The notes beneath the pieces were generated by a model, which worked only from the letters and a program-made list of their open reading frames with translations, was not told the origin of the DNA and did no database searches. This document shows, in pieces, positions 27,088 through 34,467 of a stretch of DNA of 52,066 bases. The stretch's first letter is position 1. The number at the start of each line of letters is the position of its first letter. A program made the position numbers and the translations under genes. The stretch covers positions 1-52,066 of the forward strand of contig JAPPFW010000072.1 in the NCBI GenBank assembly GCA_028821575.1. Reading direction: 5' to 3'. This DNA comes from a bacterium (lineage in GTDB: Bacteria > Actinomycetota > Acidimicrobiia > Spongiisociales > Spongiisociaceae).

Positions 27088-28227
27088 TCAACCCAGGCAA
27101 CACTCCGTAACTGTTTCCCACGACGGCGCCGTCGGATCGACGAGGTCGTGGTGATCGGCGCCGGCGACCTCGACCAGGCGCGCCCGGTCGCCGGATGCCG
27201 CGGCCGCCGCGGCGAAGCGGCGGCTCTGGTCGGGGCTCACGGCGTCGTCGCGGTCACCGTGCACGGCCACGATCGGGATCCCCATAGGGAGGTTGCGGAT
27301 GGGATCCACGCGGTGGATGCCGGTATCGAGTTCGTCACCCATGAACCCCGACAGCAACTCGTCGAAGTCAGGCCGGAGGCTGTGCAGGTCCAGCATCCCG
27401 GCGAGAGATACGAACCGCTGCGGCCGCCGTCGAGCAATCCTGGCTGCGAAGAATCCGAGGTGCCCCCCGGCCGAGTGGCCGATGACCGTGACGTCGGCTA
27501 GGTCGAGGGGATGGTGGTCAGCCAGAACTTCAAGAGCGTCGAGGCCGGCGGCTACGTCACCGAGCGTGTCTCTCCATCCGCCGACCGGTGGGATGCGGCG
27601 GTACTCGATGTTCCAGGTGGCCAGGCCGTGGGCGAGTAGATCGACCGCCATCCCGTCCATCACGTCCCGAGTGAACGGTCCGGTCCAGCCTCCTCCGTGG
27701 ATCAGAACGGCCACCGGGTGGGACCCGGGACCGTCTGGGAGGCGCAGGTCTCCGACCTGGTCTGGATGGCCTCCATAAGACAGTGTGATCGGTGGGTGGA
27801 TGGACCGGTAGTGGAGGTGGGCAATCGCCGCGAGGTATCCCGAGACGCCCCGACCGAAGATCTGGTAGACGCAGGCCGGCTCGGTCCGTGAGATCCTCCG
27901 CCAGGGTTCCCGCTCGCGGACGTTGGAGATGTGAACCTCGACGGTCTGGATCTCCACCGCCTCGATTGCGTCGCGCAGCGCATAGCTCGTATGGGTGTAC
28001 GCGCCGGGATTGAAGACGATGGCATCGGCGGTTTGCCTGGCCGCATGTATAGCGTCTATCAGTGCGCCCTCATGGTTCGACTGGTAGGCCTCGAGGCTGT
28101 GTCCATACTGCTCCGCCCGTTCACGGCACGACTCCTCGACCTGCCGCAGGGTCGTCGCGCCGTAGACCTCCGGAGTTCGGGTTCCGAGCAGGTTCAGGTT
28201 GGGTCCGTTCAGGAGGAGGATCCGCAT
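27088..28227 (-). CDS. Fusion of type II 3-dehydroquinase and alpha/beta-hydrolase
   Basis: A 379-residue two-domain protein. Residues 1-140 form a complete type II dehydroquinase: NGPNLNLLGTR at 7-17, Tyr22, QSNHEGALID at 49-58, NPGAYTH at 73-79 and VEVHISN at 96-102 with the following REREPWR. Residues about 150-379 form an esterase of the BD-FAE/kynurenine-formamidase type: oxyanion HGGGW at 177-181, nucleophile Ser252 in GHSAGG, Asp327 in HGDRDD and His359 or His360. Both active sites look intact. The dehydroquinase part may serve the shikimate route, the quinate route or another dehydration. The substrate of the hydrolase is unknown. Confidence 0.88.
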   Translation of the reverse strand: MRILLLNGPNLNLLGTRTPEVYGATTLRQVEESCRERAEQYGHSLEAYQSNHEGALIDAIHAARQTADAIVFNPGAYTHTSYALRDAIEAVEIQTVEVHISNVREREPWRRISRTEPACVYQIFGRGVSGYLAAIAHLHYRSIHPPITLSYGGHPDQVGDLRLPDGPGSHPVAVLIHGGGWTGPFTRDVMDGMAVDLLAHGLATWNIEYRRIPPVGGWRDTLGDVAAGLDALEVLADHHPLDLADVTVIGHSAGGHLGFFAARIARRRPQRFVSLAGMLDLHSLRPDFDELLSGFMGDELDTGIHRVDPIRNLPMGIPIVAVHGDRDDAVSPDQSRRFAAAAAASGDRARLVEVAGADHHDLVDPTAPSWETVTECCLG

Positions 28228-28343
28228 TGGTCGGCCAGCGTAGGACCGGCTTTGAAACCGGGCAAGAGAGAGTCGCCGTGCGGGATCCTTGGATGCCTAA
28301 CGGCCCCTCTGTCTCATCCGGGAAGGCCACCCTACTCCCACAC

Positions 28344-28367
28344 TAGACATATGGTCTACTAGGGAGA
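28344..28367. promoter_or_regulatory. Operator-like nested inverted repeats
   Basis: TAGAC (28344-28348) pairs with GTCTA (28354-28358) across five bases, and the same GTCT pairs again with AGAC at 28364-28367. The AT-rich tract around it, including TATTAT at 28375-28380, stands out in this GC-rich window. It lies between the leftward dehydroquinase-hydrolase gene and a rightward small membrane gene, so it may regulate either. No cognate regulator is adjacent. Confidence 0.35.
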
Positions 28368-28449
28368 CTATCAATATTATCGTTATGTCATAGCCCATAG
28401 TATCTGGTGTTGTGTATGGTGGGACGGCAGGAGGGGAACGGAACGTACG

Positions 28450-28638
28450 ATGACCGCACTCACGGAATCCTTGGTGGACGCCAAGGACGGCACTGTCAAG
28501 GCACAAGTGGAGACCGAGATAGCGAAGGCGGTCAGTGACCTTCAGCGGTCGATGTATCAGACGGCGTTCTGGGTGGCCGGAACGGTTGTGGCTGCGCTCG
28601 GGATAGCAGTTTCCATCCTGTTGTCGCAGCTCTCGTAG
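28450..28638 (+). CDS. Small single-pass membrane protein, function unknown
   Basis: A 62-residue protein with a helical, acidic/basic N-terminal half (about 1-33) and one C-terminal membrane helix (about 38-58, FWVAGTVVAALGIAVSILL). The layout, a short amphipathic helix then a tail anchor, recalls the C-termini of DUF1640-like coiled-coil membrane proteins, but at this length the match is not secure. AGGAGGGGAACGG lies upstream of the ATG, a little further than usual. It is convergent with the next gene. Confidence 0.6.
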   Translation: MTALTESLVDAKDGTVKAQVETEIAKAVSDLQRSMYQTAFWVAGTVVAALGIAVSILLSQLS

Positions 28639-28683
28639 GGTCGTCGTCACCAGCGCGGACCGCGGCGCTCAACCGCCACCGAA

Positions 28684-29520
28684 CTAGTCCAGGTCGTACC
28701 ACTCCACGGCTTCGGGTGTCAGGAAGTCGCGGACACCGTTGACGATCCATCGGTGTCCCGTGTCCTGGAAGGCCAGCGTGCCCTCCACACCGCTGCCCAG
28801 AGGTGTGCCCCGGGCGAACATCGTCAGGATCAGGAAGTGGGTGTCGTCTCCGGAACTGGCGGTCTCCAGACGGCCGTACAGGCGGCCAACCCGCTCGCCG
28901 CTGCCGTCGGGTATCACGTACTGGGTGATGATTCGCATCGCCTCCAGGTCGGGAAGGTACGCACCGGGCTGCCGAGAGAAGATCCGTGCCACACGGCCCA
29001 GTTCGCCAGGATCCTCCCAGAGGCTCCCTGCCCGCAACTGCAGCCGGTAGCTGATCTCGCACTGGAGGGGCTTGAACTCACCCAGGTCGGTGTCCCGCAC
29101 GAAGTCGATGAAGTCGTGGAGGGAGTCGCTGAAGTCTGCGCGCAGCGCGGCGTAGCCCGGGTATGGAAGTGCTGTCCCGTTCCCGGAGTCCTGGACCGTA
29201 ACCCGCCAGTTCCGCGCGAACCAGTTGCGCTGGACTTGGACCAGACCGCTGCGGTCATCATTGCTGAACCACCGGCGGATGTTGGTGATCGGGCTGGCTG
29301 ACGGCAACGCGGCCAACCCTCCGTCGTCTTCTTCGATGAACGGCTTCTGAGGTGCTTTCTCCTCGTCGTTGGGGAACTGCTCGGCGTACTTGGTGGAGTG
29401 CAGGTCGTCGAGTTCGTACCGCATCAGGCGGTGGAACTCTTCGAAGCCGACGCTGAATGCCACTTCGACTAGCGCCGCTGTGGACGATTCCTTGAAGTCA
29501 ACGGACACGCGAACTCCCAC
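28684..29520 (-). CDS. TIGR04255-like protein of unknown function
   Basis: A 278-residue soluble protein without signal peptide or membrane helix. It resembles the sporadically distributed TIGR04255 family: a start near ALVEVAFSVGF, a middle stretch LVQVQRNWFARNWR, and an end WIVNGVRDFLTPEAVEWYDL. No catalytic motif is visible and no function is established. It stands alone between a small membrane gene and a repeat-rich intergenic stretch. The family match comes from recalled pattern rather than a search. Confidence 0.62.
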   Translation of the reverse strand: MGVRVSVDFKESSTAALVEVAFSVGFEEFHRLMRYELDDLHSTKYAEQFPNDEEKAPQKPFIEEDDGGLAALPSASPITNIRRWFSNDDRSGLVQVQRNWFARNWRVTVQDSGNGTALPYPGYAALRADFSDSLHDFIDFVRDTDLGEFKPLQCEISYRLQLRAGSLWEDPGELGRVARIFSRQPGAYLPDLEAMRIITQYVIPDGSGERVGRLYGRLETASSGDDTHFLILTMFARGTPLGSGVEGTLAFQDTGHRWIVNGVRDFLTPEAVEWYDLD

Positions 29521-29565
29521 GGTATTGCGACAGGATGCACAGGGAGACTACCAGTGCCCCGGCAC

Positions 29566-29586
29566 CTGGTGGCTGGTGGCTGGTGG
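29566..29586 (+). repeat. Heptamer array CTGGTGG x3
   Basis: Three perfect CTGGTGG units, then CTGGGGG, lie upstream of the TIGR04255-like gene on the far side of its start. The G-rich strand has enough GG runs for a two-layer quadruplex. Confidence 0.8.
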
Positions 29587-29662
29587 CTGGGGGATACGGG
29601 TCTGAATCGACCTGTGGAGGTTCTCGGACGTGTACGCCTCACGGGCAACGACAAAACGGATA

Positions 29663-29683
29663 CCTGACGCCTGACACCTGACA
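29663..29683 (+). repeat. Heptamer array CCTGACR x3
   Basis: CCTGACG, CCTGACA and CCTGACA are in tandem, 77 bp after the CTGGTGG array and 53 bp before the short-chain dehydrogenase start. This is the only array whose unit lacks the TGG core. Confidence 0.65.
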
Positions 29684-29736
29684 TGCGACCCCGGGGTTAG
29701 GCTGAAGACCGTCAGCGGCGAGCAAGGAGGCTGACC

Positions 29737-30504
29737 ATGGGGGTGTCGGGGCGTGTGGCGGTCGTCACGGGGGCTGCCTCGGGGCAAGGTCGGGCCACGG
29801 CCCTGCGATTGGCGGGAGAGGGTGCGCTGGTAGGTGCGCTGGATGTCGATCTCGCCGGATTGGATAGCCTGGTCGACGAGATCTCCGTGGTAGGCGGCCG
29901 GTGCCTCGGTCTCCGTGTGGACGTGGCGGACGCAGGCGCCGTGGGGTCGGTCTTCGATCAGATCGAATCCGAGTTGGGCCGGGTATACGTGCTGGCCGCG
30001 GCCGCGGCCATCTACCCGCAAGGCACTCTCTCCCACTTACGCGATCCTCGGGAGACCGCCCGGGTCTTCGATGTGAACCTGATGGGAGTGATCCATTGCG
30101 CGAGCGCTGCCACAAGCCAGATGATCGCGGAAGGCGGCGGGGGGCGGATCATTCTGTGGTCGTCGATCGGGGCGGGAGCTGTGATAGCGGGTCACGCGGC
30201 GTACTGCGCGAGCAAGGCCGCTATAGAAGGGCTGGGGAGGGCGCTGGCTGCCGAACTCGGTCCTTACGGGATCACGGTCAACACCATCGCGCCAGGGGCC
30301 ATAGACACGCCGATGATCGCTGACCTACCGCCCGACTCCGAGTACTTCGAAGTCCTGCCCGTGGGGCGGGTGGGTACGCCCGACGAAGTGGCGCACCTGG
30401 TCAGCTACTTGTGCTCGGACGCGTCGGGATTCATGACCGGCGCTGTGCTGGCCCTCGACGGAGGCTTGGGTGGTGTCAATGGGGCGGTCAAGCCTGACGT
30501 GTGA
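29737..30504 (+). CDS. Short-chain dehydrogenase/reductase with altered NNAG motif
   Basis: A 255-residue classical SDR. Cofactor loop TGAASGQG is at 11-18, Asp36 and Asp38 at the end of beta-2 suggest NAD preference, Asn114 is in FDVNLMG, the catalytic Ser is at 142-143, Tyr156 and Lys160 are in YCASK, and a C-terminal VLALDGG is present. The conserved NNAG is replaced by four alanines at 87-90. AAGGAGG lies upstream of the ATG. The phosphotriesterase-family gene 59 bp downstream is probably co-transcribed. Substrate unknown. Confidence 0.9.
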   Translation: MGVSGRVAVVTGAASGQGRATALRLAGEGALVGALDVDLAGLDSLVDEISVVGGRCLGLRVDVADAGAVGSVFDQIESELGRVYVLAAAAAIYPQGTLSHLRDPRETARVFDVNLMGVIHCASAATSQMIAEGGGGRIILWSSIGAGAVIAGHAAYCASKAAIEGLGRALAAELGPYGITVNTIAPGAIDTPMIADLPPDSEYFEVLPVGRVGTPDEVAHLVSYLCSDASGFMTGAVLALDGGLGGVNGAVKPDV

Positions 30505-30563
30505 ATGATCCGCCCCGCGATCCGGCGCGAACGGCACAGCTAACAGATACGGAGGTGGAGCGC

Positions 30564-31583
30564 ATGAAGAACGCGGTTTCGGTCAGGGGCCTCATCCCTG
30601 CCGACCAGATCGGTCGAACACTTCCCCACGAACATCTATTCGCAACCATGACCTATGCCTATCCGGCGAGCAACGAGGAAGCGTACCGGCCCATCACCAT
30701 CGATGGGCTGGGGACGATCCGCTCCGACCTGATGACGAACGTCAACAACATCCACCTGGACAGCAGCTGTGGCCAGGCGCTCGAGTTGAAGAAAGCGGCA
30801 GATGCGGGCATCGACACGCTGGTCGAACTCACCACCGAACCCATCGGGAGAAACCCGGAGAGAATGGTCGAGGTATCCGAGTACACGGGCGTGAACGTGA
30901 TCTCGGGAACCGGCCAGTACCTGGCGCACCACCAGCGTCCGTGGGCCCTCGAGGCGTCACGGGAGGAGTTGGCCGAATTGATGATCCGTGAGTTGATGGT
31001 AGGCATCGGCGATACGGGAATTCGCACTGGTGTGATCGGGGAGATCGGGCTATTCGAACCCGTCCGTCCTGCGGAACTGAAGGTACTGGAAGCCGCGGTC
31101 CTGGCCCAGCACGCCACCGGTGCCCCGCTATGGGTGCACCTGATGAACGTTCCGGTGGTCGACGATGCGTTGGCAGTGTTCGACGAGTACGAGCCGATCT
31201 ACGAGAAGACCGCCTTCTGCCACATGGACTTCGACATCCGGGACCTGACATGGCACGAACGGGCGATGGACCGGGGCATCTCGGTGGAGTTCGACTTCTT
31301 CGGATCCGTCTGGCTCGCCATCGACCACTACATCCACTGCCCGACAGACCCGCAACGCCTGGCGGTGCTGGCCGACTGGTCGGAGCGGGGGTATGCCGAT
31401 CGGGTCCTCATCAGCCACGACGTGTGCAGTAGGGTGCAGTTCACCTCCCACGGAGGTTACGGATATGCCTACATCCCGACGATCGTTCCCAGGCTGATGG
31501 ACCAGATGGGTATCGACCGTGAACTCCTAGACATCTGGATGATCGACACGCCGCGGCGCTTGCTGGCTTGGGCGGATAGATAG
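30564..31583 (+). CDS. Phosphotriesterase-family metal-dependent hydrolase
   Basis: A 339-residue TIM-barrel hydrolase of the phosphotriesterase family. HEHL gives His22 and His24. VELTTEPIGRNPERM and GVIGEIG follow, the latter with Glu where phosphotriesterase itself has the carboxylated Lys. HLMNV, CHMDF and ISHDVC complete the metal site. The Glu variant is common in the PHP and lactonase branches, so lactone or ester hydrolysis is more likely than organophosphate hydrolysis. ATG 30564 is chosen because GGAGGTGG lies eight bases upstream; a GTG at 30501 overlapping the SDR stop lacks such a site. Confidence 0.87.
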   Translation: MKNAVSVRGLIPADQIGRTLPHEHLFATMTYAYPASNEEAYRPITIDGLGTIRSDLMTNVNNIHLDSSCGQALELKKAADAGIDTLVELTTEPIGRNPERMVEVSEYTGVNVISGTGQYLAHHQRPWALEASREELAELMIRELMVGIGDTGIRTGVIGEIGLFEPVRPAELKVLEAAVLAQHATGAPLWVHLMNVPVVDDALAVFDEYEPIYEKTAFCHMDFDIRDLTWHERAMDRGISVEFDFFGSVWLAIDHYIHCPTDPQRLAVLADWSERGYADRVLISHDVCSRVQFTSHGGYGYAYIPTIVPRLMDQMGIDRELLDIWMIDTPRRLLAWADR

Positions 31584-31604
31584 TCAGTGGTCAGTGGTCA
31601 GTTG
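31584..31604 (+). repeat. Heptamer array TCAGTGG x2-3
   Basis: TCAGTGG, TCAGTGG and a decayed TCAGTTG start at the base after the preceding stop codon, the same placement as the arrays at 17854 and 51974. Confidence 0.7.
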
Positions 31605-31637
31605 CTGGCAGGTACGCATCGCGACCATAGCCTCATC

Positions 31638-31667
31638 ATTAGCTACAATTTCATTGTAGAAGCTAAT
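31638..31667. terminator. AT-rich hairpin between convergent genes
   Basis: ATTAGC plus TACAAT (31638-31649) pairs with ATTGTA plus GCTAAT (31653-31658 and 31662-31667), leaving a 3-base loop and a GAA bulge. It sits just downstream of the toxin-antitoxin gene on the minus strand and after the phosphotriesterase-family gene on the plus strand. No strong U tract follows, so termination is plausible but unproven. Confidence 0.45.
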
Positions 31668-31688
31668 GGATAGGAGTTAAGAGGCACC

Positions 31689-32246
31689 TCACTTCTCGAC
31701 CAAACGGCCAGCTAGGTACTTATGGATAACACTGGATAGCAGTGTTTGATACGGTATCCCCTCCTCCCTAGCCCGGCTGTGAGCAAGGTTGAAGTCGCGC
31801 TCGGTAACCCGTAGATTCACTCGCTTGCTCTTATTGAACGTATTACGTGCTGCTTGATGGGCGACTTTGACCTCGCGTTCAACGTCAGGGACGGAGCGCA
31901 ACTCACCGCGCTCGAACCGGTCGAGAATGTCACGTTCCTCTGTGTTCATCCTGTCGTTCACGATCCTGTCCTCCTCCGATAGTCTCGCATTTGCCTTACG
32001 GCTGGGAATGATGGTCTTGAGAAAGCGGGTTCCGTCGGTCTGCGTCACGAACGGCACCAGGTAAAGGTACTCGTTGACTTGTACGACGTAGATTGACTGG
32101 CCCGGATAGCGACGCTGGTTCGGGTGCTCCAACACATCGATCAGGCCGCCCTGCTCGATTGCAGAGATAACCGACTCAAAAGAGATAGCTCGCCGCTCGG
32201 TGAGTTGCCGGTTCTTGTCGGTGCTCCAGTCGAAACGGAAGCTCAT
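31689..32246 (-). CDS. BrnT-like toxin fused in frame to a BrnA/CopG-like antitoxin
   Basis: A 185-residue protein. Residues 1-88 match the small RNase-like toxin family usually encoded alone: FDWSTDKNRQL, AIEQGGLIDVLEHPNQRRYPGQ, YLVPFV and FLKTIIPSRKA. Residues about 96-185 match its usual partner antitoxin: EERDILDRFERGELRSV, then a ribbon-helix-helix part, KRVNLRVTERDFNLAHSRA and EEGIPYQTLLSSVIHKYLAG. No stop separates them. A strong ribosome site before an internal GTG at codon 96 could yield free antitoxin. Free toxin would need cleavage of the fusion. Family names are from recalled pattern. Confidence 0.78.
   Translation of the reverse strand: MSFRFDWSTDKNRQLTERRAISFESVISAIEQGGLIDVLEHPNQRRYPGQSIYVVQVNEYLYLVPFVTQTDGTRFLKTIIPSRKANARLSEEDRIVNDRMNTEERDILDRFERGELRSVPDVEREVKVAHQAARNTFNKSKRVNLRVTERDFNLAHSRAREEGIPYQTLLSSVIHKYLAGRLVEK
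31959..31977 (-). promoter_or_regulatory. Internal ribosome site and GTG start for separate antitoxin
   Basis: Read leftward, GGAGGAG (31977-31971) lies nine bases before an in-frame GTG (31961-31959), codon 96 of the fusion, exactly where a stand-alone antitoxin would begin. An ATG follows four codons later (31949). It would produce a 90-residue antitoxin in addition to the full fusion. Confidence 0.6.
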
Positions 32247-32252
32247 GCGTCA

Positions 32253-32281
32253 ATTATCGCACAATGTGTGCAGTTTGGGAA
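32253..32281 (-). promoter_or_regulatory. Promoter with palindromic operator for the toxin-antitoxin gene
   Basis: Read leftward, TTCCCA (32281-32276) and GATAAT (32258-32253) form a -35/-10 pair with a 17-bp spacer. The spacer holds the palindrome GCACA-ATG-TGTGC at 32259-32271. The -10 ends six bases before the ATG at 32246, so transcription should begin at or next to the start codon, giving a leaderless mRNA. No ribosome site precedes the ATG, which agrees. The palindrome is placed for repression by the antitoxin half. Confidence 0.65.
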
Positions 32282-32340
32282 CAGGAAGGCGAACCTCATG
32301 CCCCAAGGCCCGATGCGAAAGCGAACCGTTGGCGGCCTCC

Positions 32341-33429
32341 TTAGCGCCAGTCGAGGAGGACGCCGATCATGTCGCGATCGGCGGCGTCCAGGTCGGCGAA
32401 TGCCACGTCTATATCGCCGGCGCGGTAGGTGTCGGTGTGCATGGCTTCGAGGGGAAGCCTTCCCCTCAAGTAGAGCTCCAACAGGTATTTGACGTTGGCG
32501 ATCGACGTAAAGCGGGTGAGGCGCTTGGCCGGGTCCTCGTACGGTGCGTTGCTGGTGCCGAGGATCGACGCCTGCTTATTGTAGAAGTCGGATGAGAATA
32601 ACGGTCCCGCGTCCTCGGGATGGAGAGCGATAGCGACCATGCGGCCTTGATCGTCGAGGATGCGCATACCCAGATCCAGCGGGGCCGAACCCACTGCCGC
32701 CTCGACCACTACGTCGATCCCGAACGGCTGGAAGTGATCCATAAGAGCCGCTTCGAAGCCCTCTTCGGTGGGGTCCAGGACCAACGCTCCGGGCATGGCG
32801 GCGGCGGCGCGCTCCCTCCGTACGGGATTGATCTCAAGGCAGGCGACGTAAGCCCCTATGGCTTCGGCTACGAGAGCGGCGCCGAGACCTATCAGGCCTA
32901 GACCTATCACCGCGACGTTGAGACCGGGGGTGAAACCGCCCCTGCGTAGGGCGTGTAGCCCCAGTGTGGGGAGATACGCGAACGCGGCGGCCTCGGAAGG
33001 CACCCCGTCGGGTATCTTGATGGCCTGCCACTCCCGAGAGTCGAGGATCGGCTGGTGCCTCGACTGCGAGAAGACGCGATCTCCTTCAGCGAGGGACTGG
33101 ACTCCCTGGCCAACCTCGATCACCTCTCCGATGAGGTTGTAGCCGCAGTTCACCGGGTATTTGGCGCCCGAGGGCTGGTTGCGGCCGGTGATCCGGTACT
33201 CGGGTATTACACCCATTCCCTCGGTGGTGGCGACATCGAGGTCGGCGAAGCTGTCCCATACCGACTCGACCATGGGTTCCCCGCGGTAGAGGCGGAGGGA
33301 GGTGCCCGGGCTGATGAGGCTGACCAGGGTGCGTATACGGACCTTGCCGGGTTCCACGTTGTCGGGGAGGGTGACGGGAGCCCACTCGAACCGGCGGGGC
33401 TCCACGATCAGCGGTCGGTTGACCTTCAT
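32341..33429 (-). CDS. Medium-chain dehydrogenase/reductase, zinc-ligand variant
   Basis: A 362-residue protein with alcohol-dehydrogenase fold. The N-terminal domain has SLISPGTSLRLYRG where classical enzymes have the GxCxSD zinc ligands, so the catalytic zinc Cys is missing. The Rossmann domain has VIGLGLIGLGAA and Glu at the end of beta-2 (ACLEINPVR), suggesting NAD. It resembles the SLISPGTE group that includes BchC-like and sugar dehydrogenases. GAGAAGG precedes the ATG. It lies 24 bp after oppF, last in the transporter operon, so it may oxidise an imported compound. Confidence 0.85.
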   Translation of the reverse strand: MKVNRPLIVEPRRFEWAPVTLPDNVEPGKVRIRTLVSLISPGTSLRLYRGEPMVESVWDSFADLDVATTEGMGVIPEYRITGRNQPSGAKYPVNCGYNLIGEVIEVGQGVQSLAEGDRVFSQSRHQPILDSREWQAIKIPDGVPSEAAAFAYLPTLGLHALRRGGFTPGLNVAVIGLGLIGLGAALVAEAIGAYVACLEINPVRRERAAAAMPGALVLDPTEEGFEAALMDHFQPFGIDVVVEAAVGSAPLDLGMRILDDQGRMVAIALHPEDAGPLFSSDFYNKQASILGTSNAPYEDPAKRLTRFTSIANVKYLLELYLRGRLPLEAMHTDTYRAGDIDVAFADLDAADRDMIGVLLDWR

Positions 33430-33453
33430 AGCCTTCTCATTCCTTCTGGACCT

Positions 33454-34467
33454 CTAGACGGGGTTGGGGTCTTCGGGGAAGTAGCAGTGCACTTCATGGC
33501 CCCGAACCGGGATGTCGGCCGGGGGGAACTCGCCGGCGCACACATCCTCGGTCTTCCAGCATCGGGTCCGAAAGGGACACCCGCTCGGAGGGTTCCGCGG
33601 GCTGGGGAGCGTTCCTTCGAGGATGATCCGTTCGCTGCTTCTGGTGATCATCGGGCTGGCGGAGAGCAGTGCCCTCGTGTAGGGGTGGAGCCGGTGGTCC
33701 CTCACCTCGGATACCGGTCCTTCCTCGACCTTATGTCCCAGGTACATGACCGCCACCCGATCCACCAGCCACGAGACCGCCTGGATGTTGTGGCTGATGA
33801 GGATCACCGAGAGGTTCAAGGCGTCGCGGAGTTCGTCTACGAGGTTGAGGATCTGGTTCTGGACGCTGACGTCGAGTGCCGAAGTCGGTTCGTCGGCTAC
33901 GAGCAGCGAGGGGTTCAGGGACAGGGCACGGGCGATCGCCACCCGCTGGCGCTGTCCGCCGGAAAGTTCTGAGGGAAGCTTGTCCGCGGCGTCGCGTGGG
34001 AGGTGCACCATGTCGAGCAGCTCTTGCACCCGGGCGTTCCGGGCCGCCTTGTCGCCGATTCCGTGGATGATGAGCGGATCGGCCAGGGTGTCTCGCACCT
34101 TGAGGCGGGGGTTGAGGCTCGAGGTCGGATCCTGGAAGACGATGGCAACCTGGCGCGCGAAGTGGCGACGGCGCCACTTGGCTGGCTGCGCCCAGACATC
34201 GGTTCCATCGAAGATGACCCGTCCGGCAGTGGGTCGGATCAGCCCGACCACACAGCGGGCCACCGTGGACTTGCCGCAGCCGGACTCACCCACCAGGCCG
34301 AGCGCTTCTCCGGGAGCCACGGTCAGCGACAGATCCTCCACCGCGTAGACCTTCTGCCGCCTCGGAGCCCGGTAACGATGGGTGAGGTTCTCCAACTGGA
34401 GCAGGACTTCCCCGCTCGAACTCCGACCGGTGCCATCCGCCGCCGTGGTGGCCAACCGGGAGGTCAT
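33454..34467 (-). CDS. Peptide-type ABC transporter ATPase (OppF/DppF-like)
   Basis: A 337-residue ATPase. Walker A is GESGCGKST, the signature LSGGQRQRVAIARAL, and Walker B LLVADEPTSALD. A C-terminal oligopeptide-transporter extension carries PSGCPFRTRCWKTEDVC, a region with clustered Cys that in Opp/Dpp ATPases can hold an iron-sulfur cluster. ATG 34467 overlaps the upstream ATPase stop as ATGA. It pairs with OppD to energise import. Confidence 0.93.
   Translation of the reverse strand: MTSRLATTAADGTGRSSSGEVLLQLENLTHRYRAPRRQKVYAVEDLSLTVAPGEALGLVGESGCGKSTVARCVVGLIRPTAGRVIFDGTDVWAQPAKWRRRHFARQVAIVFQDPTSSLNPRLKVRDTLADPLIIHGIGDKAARNARVQELLDMVHLPRDAADKLPSELSGGQRQRVAIARALSLNPSLLVADEPTSALDVSVQNQILNLVDELRDALNLSVILISHNIQAVSWLVDRVAVMYLGHKVEEGPVSEVRDHRLHPYTRALLSASPMITRSSERIILEGTLPSPRNPPSGCPFRTRCWKTEDVCAGEFPPADIPVRGHEVHCYFPEDPNPV

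Noticed and set aside
28652..28669. GC-rich dyad AGCGC/GCGCT between the small membrane gene and the TIGR04255-like gene
   Set aside because: Five-base arms in a GC-rich gap are expected by chance; termination cannot be claimed.
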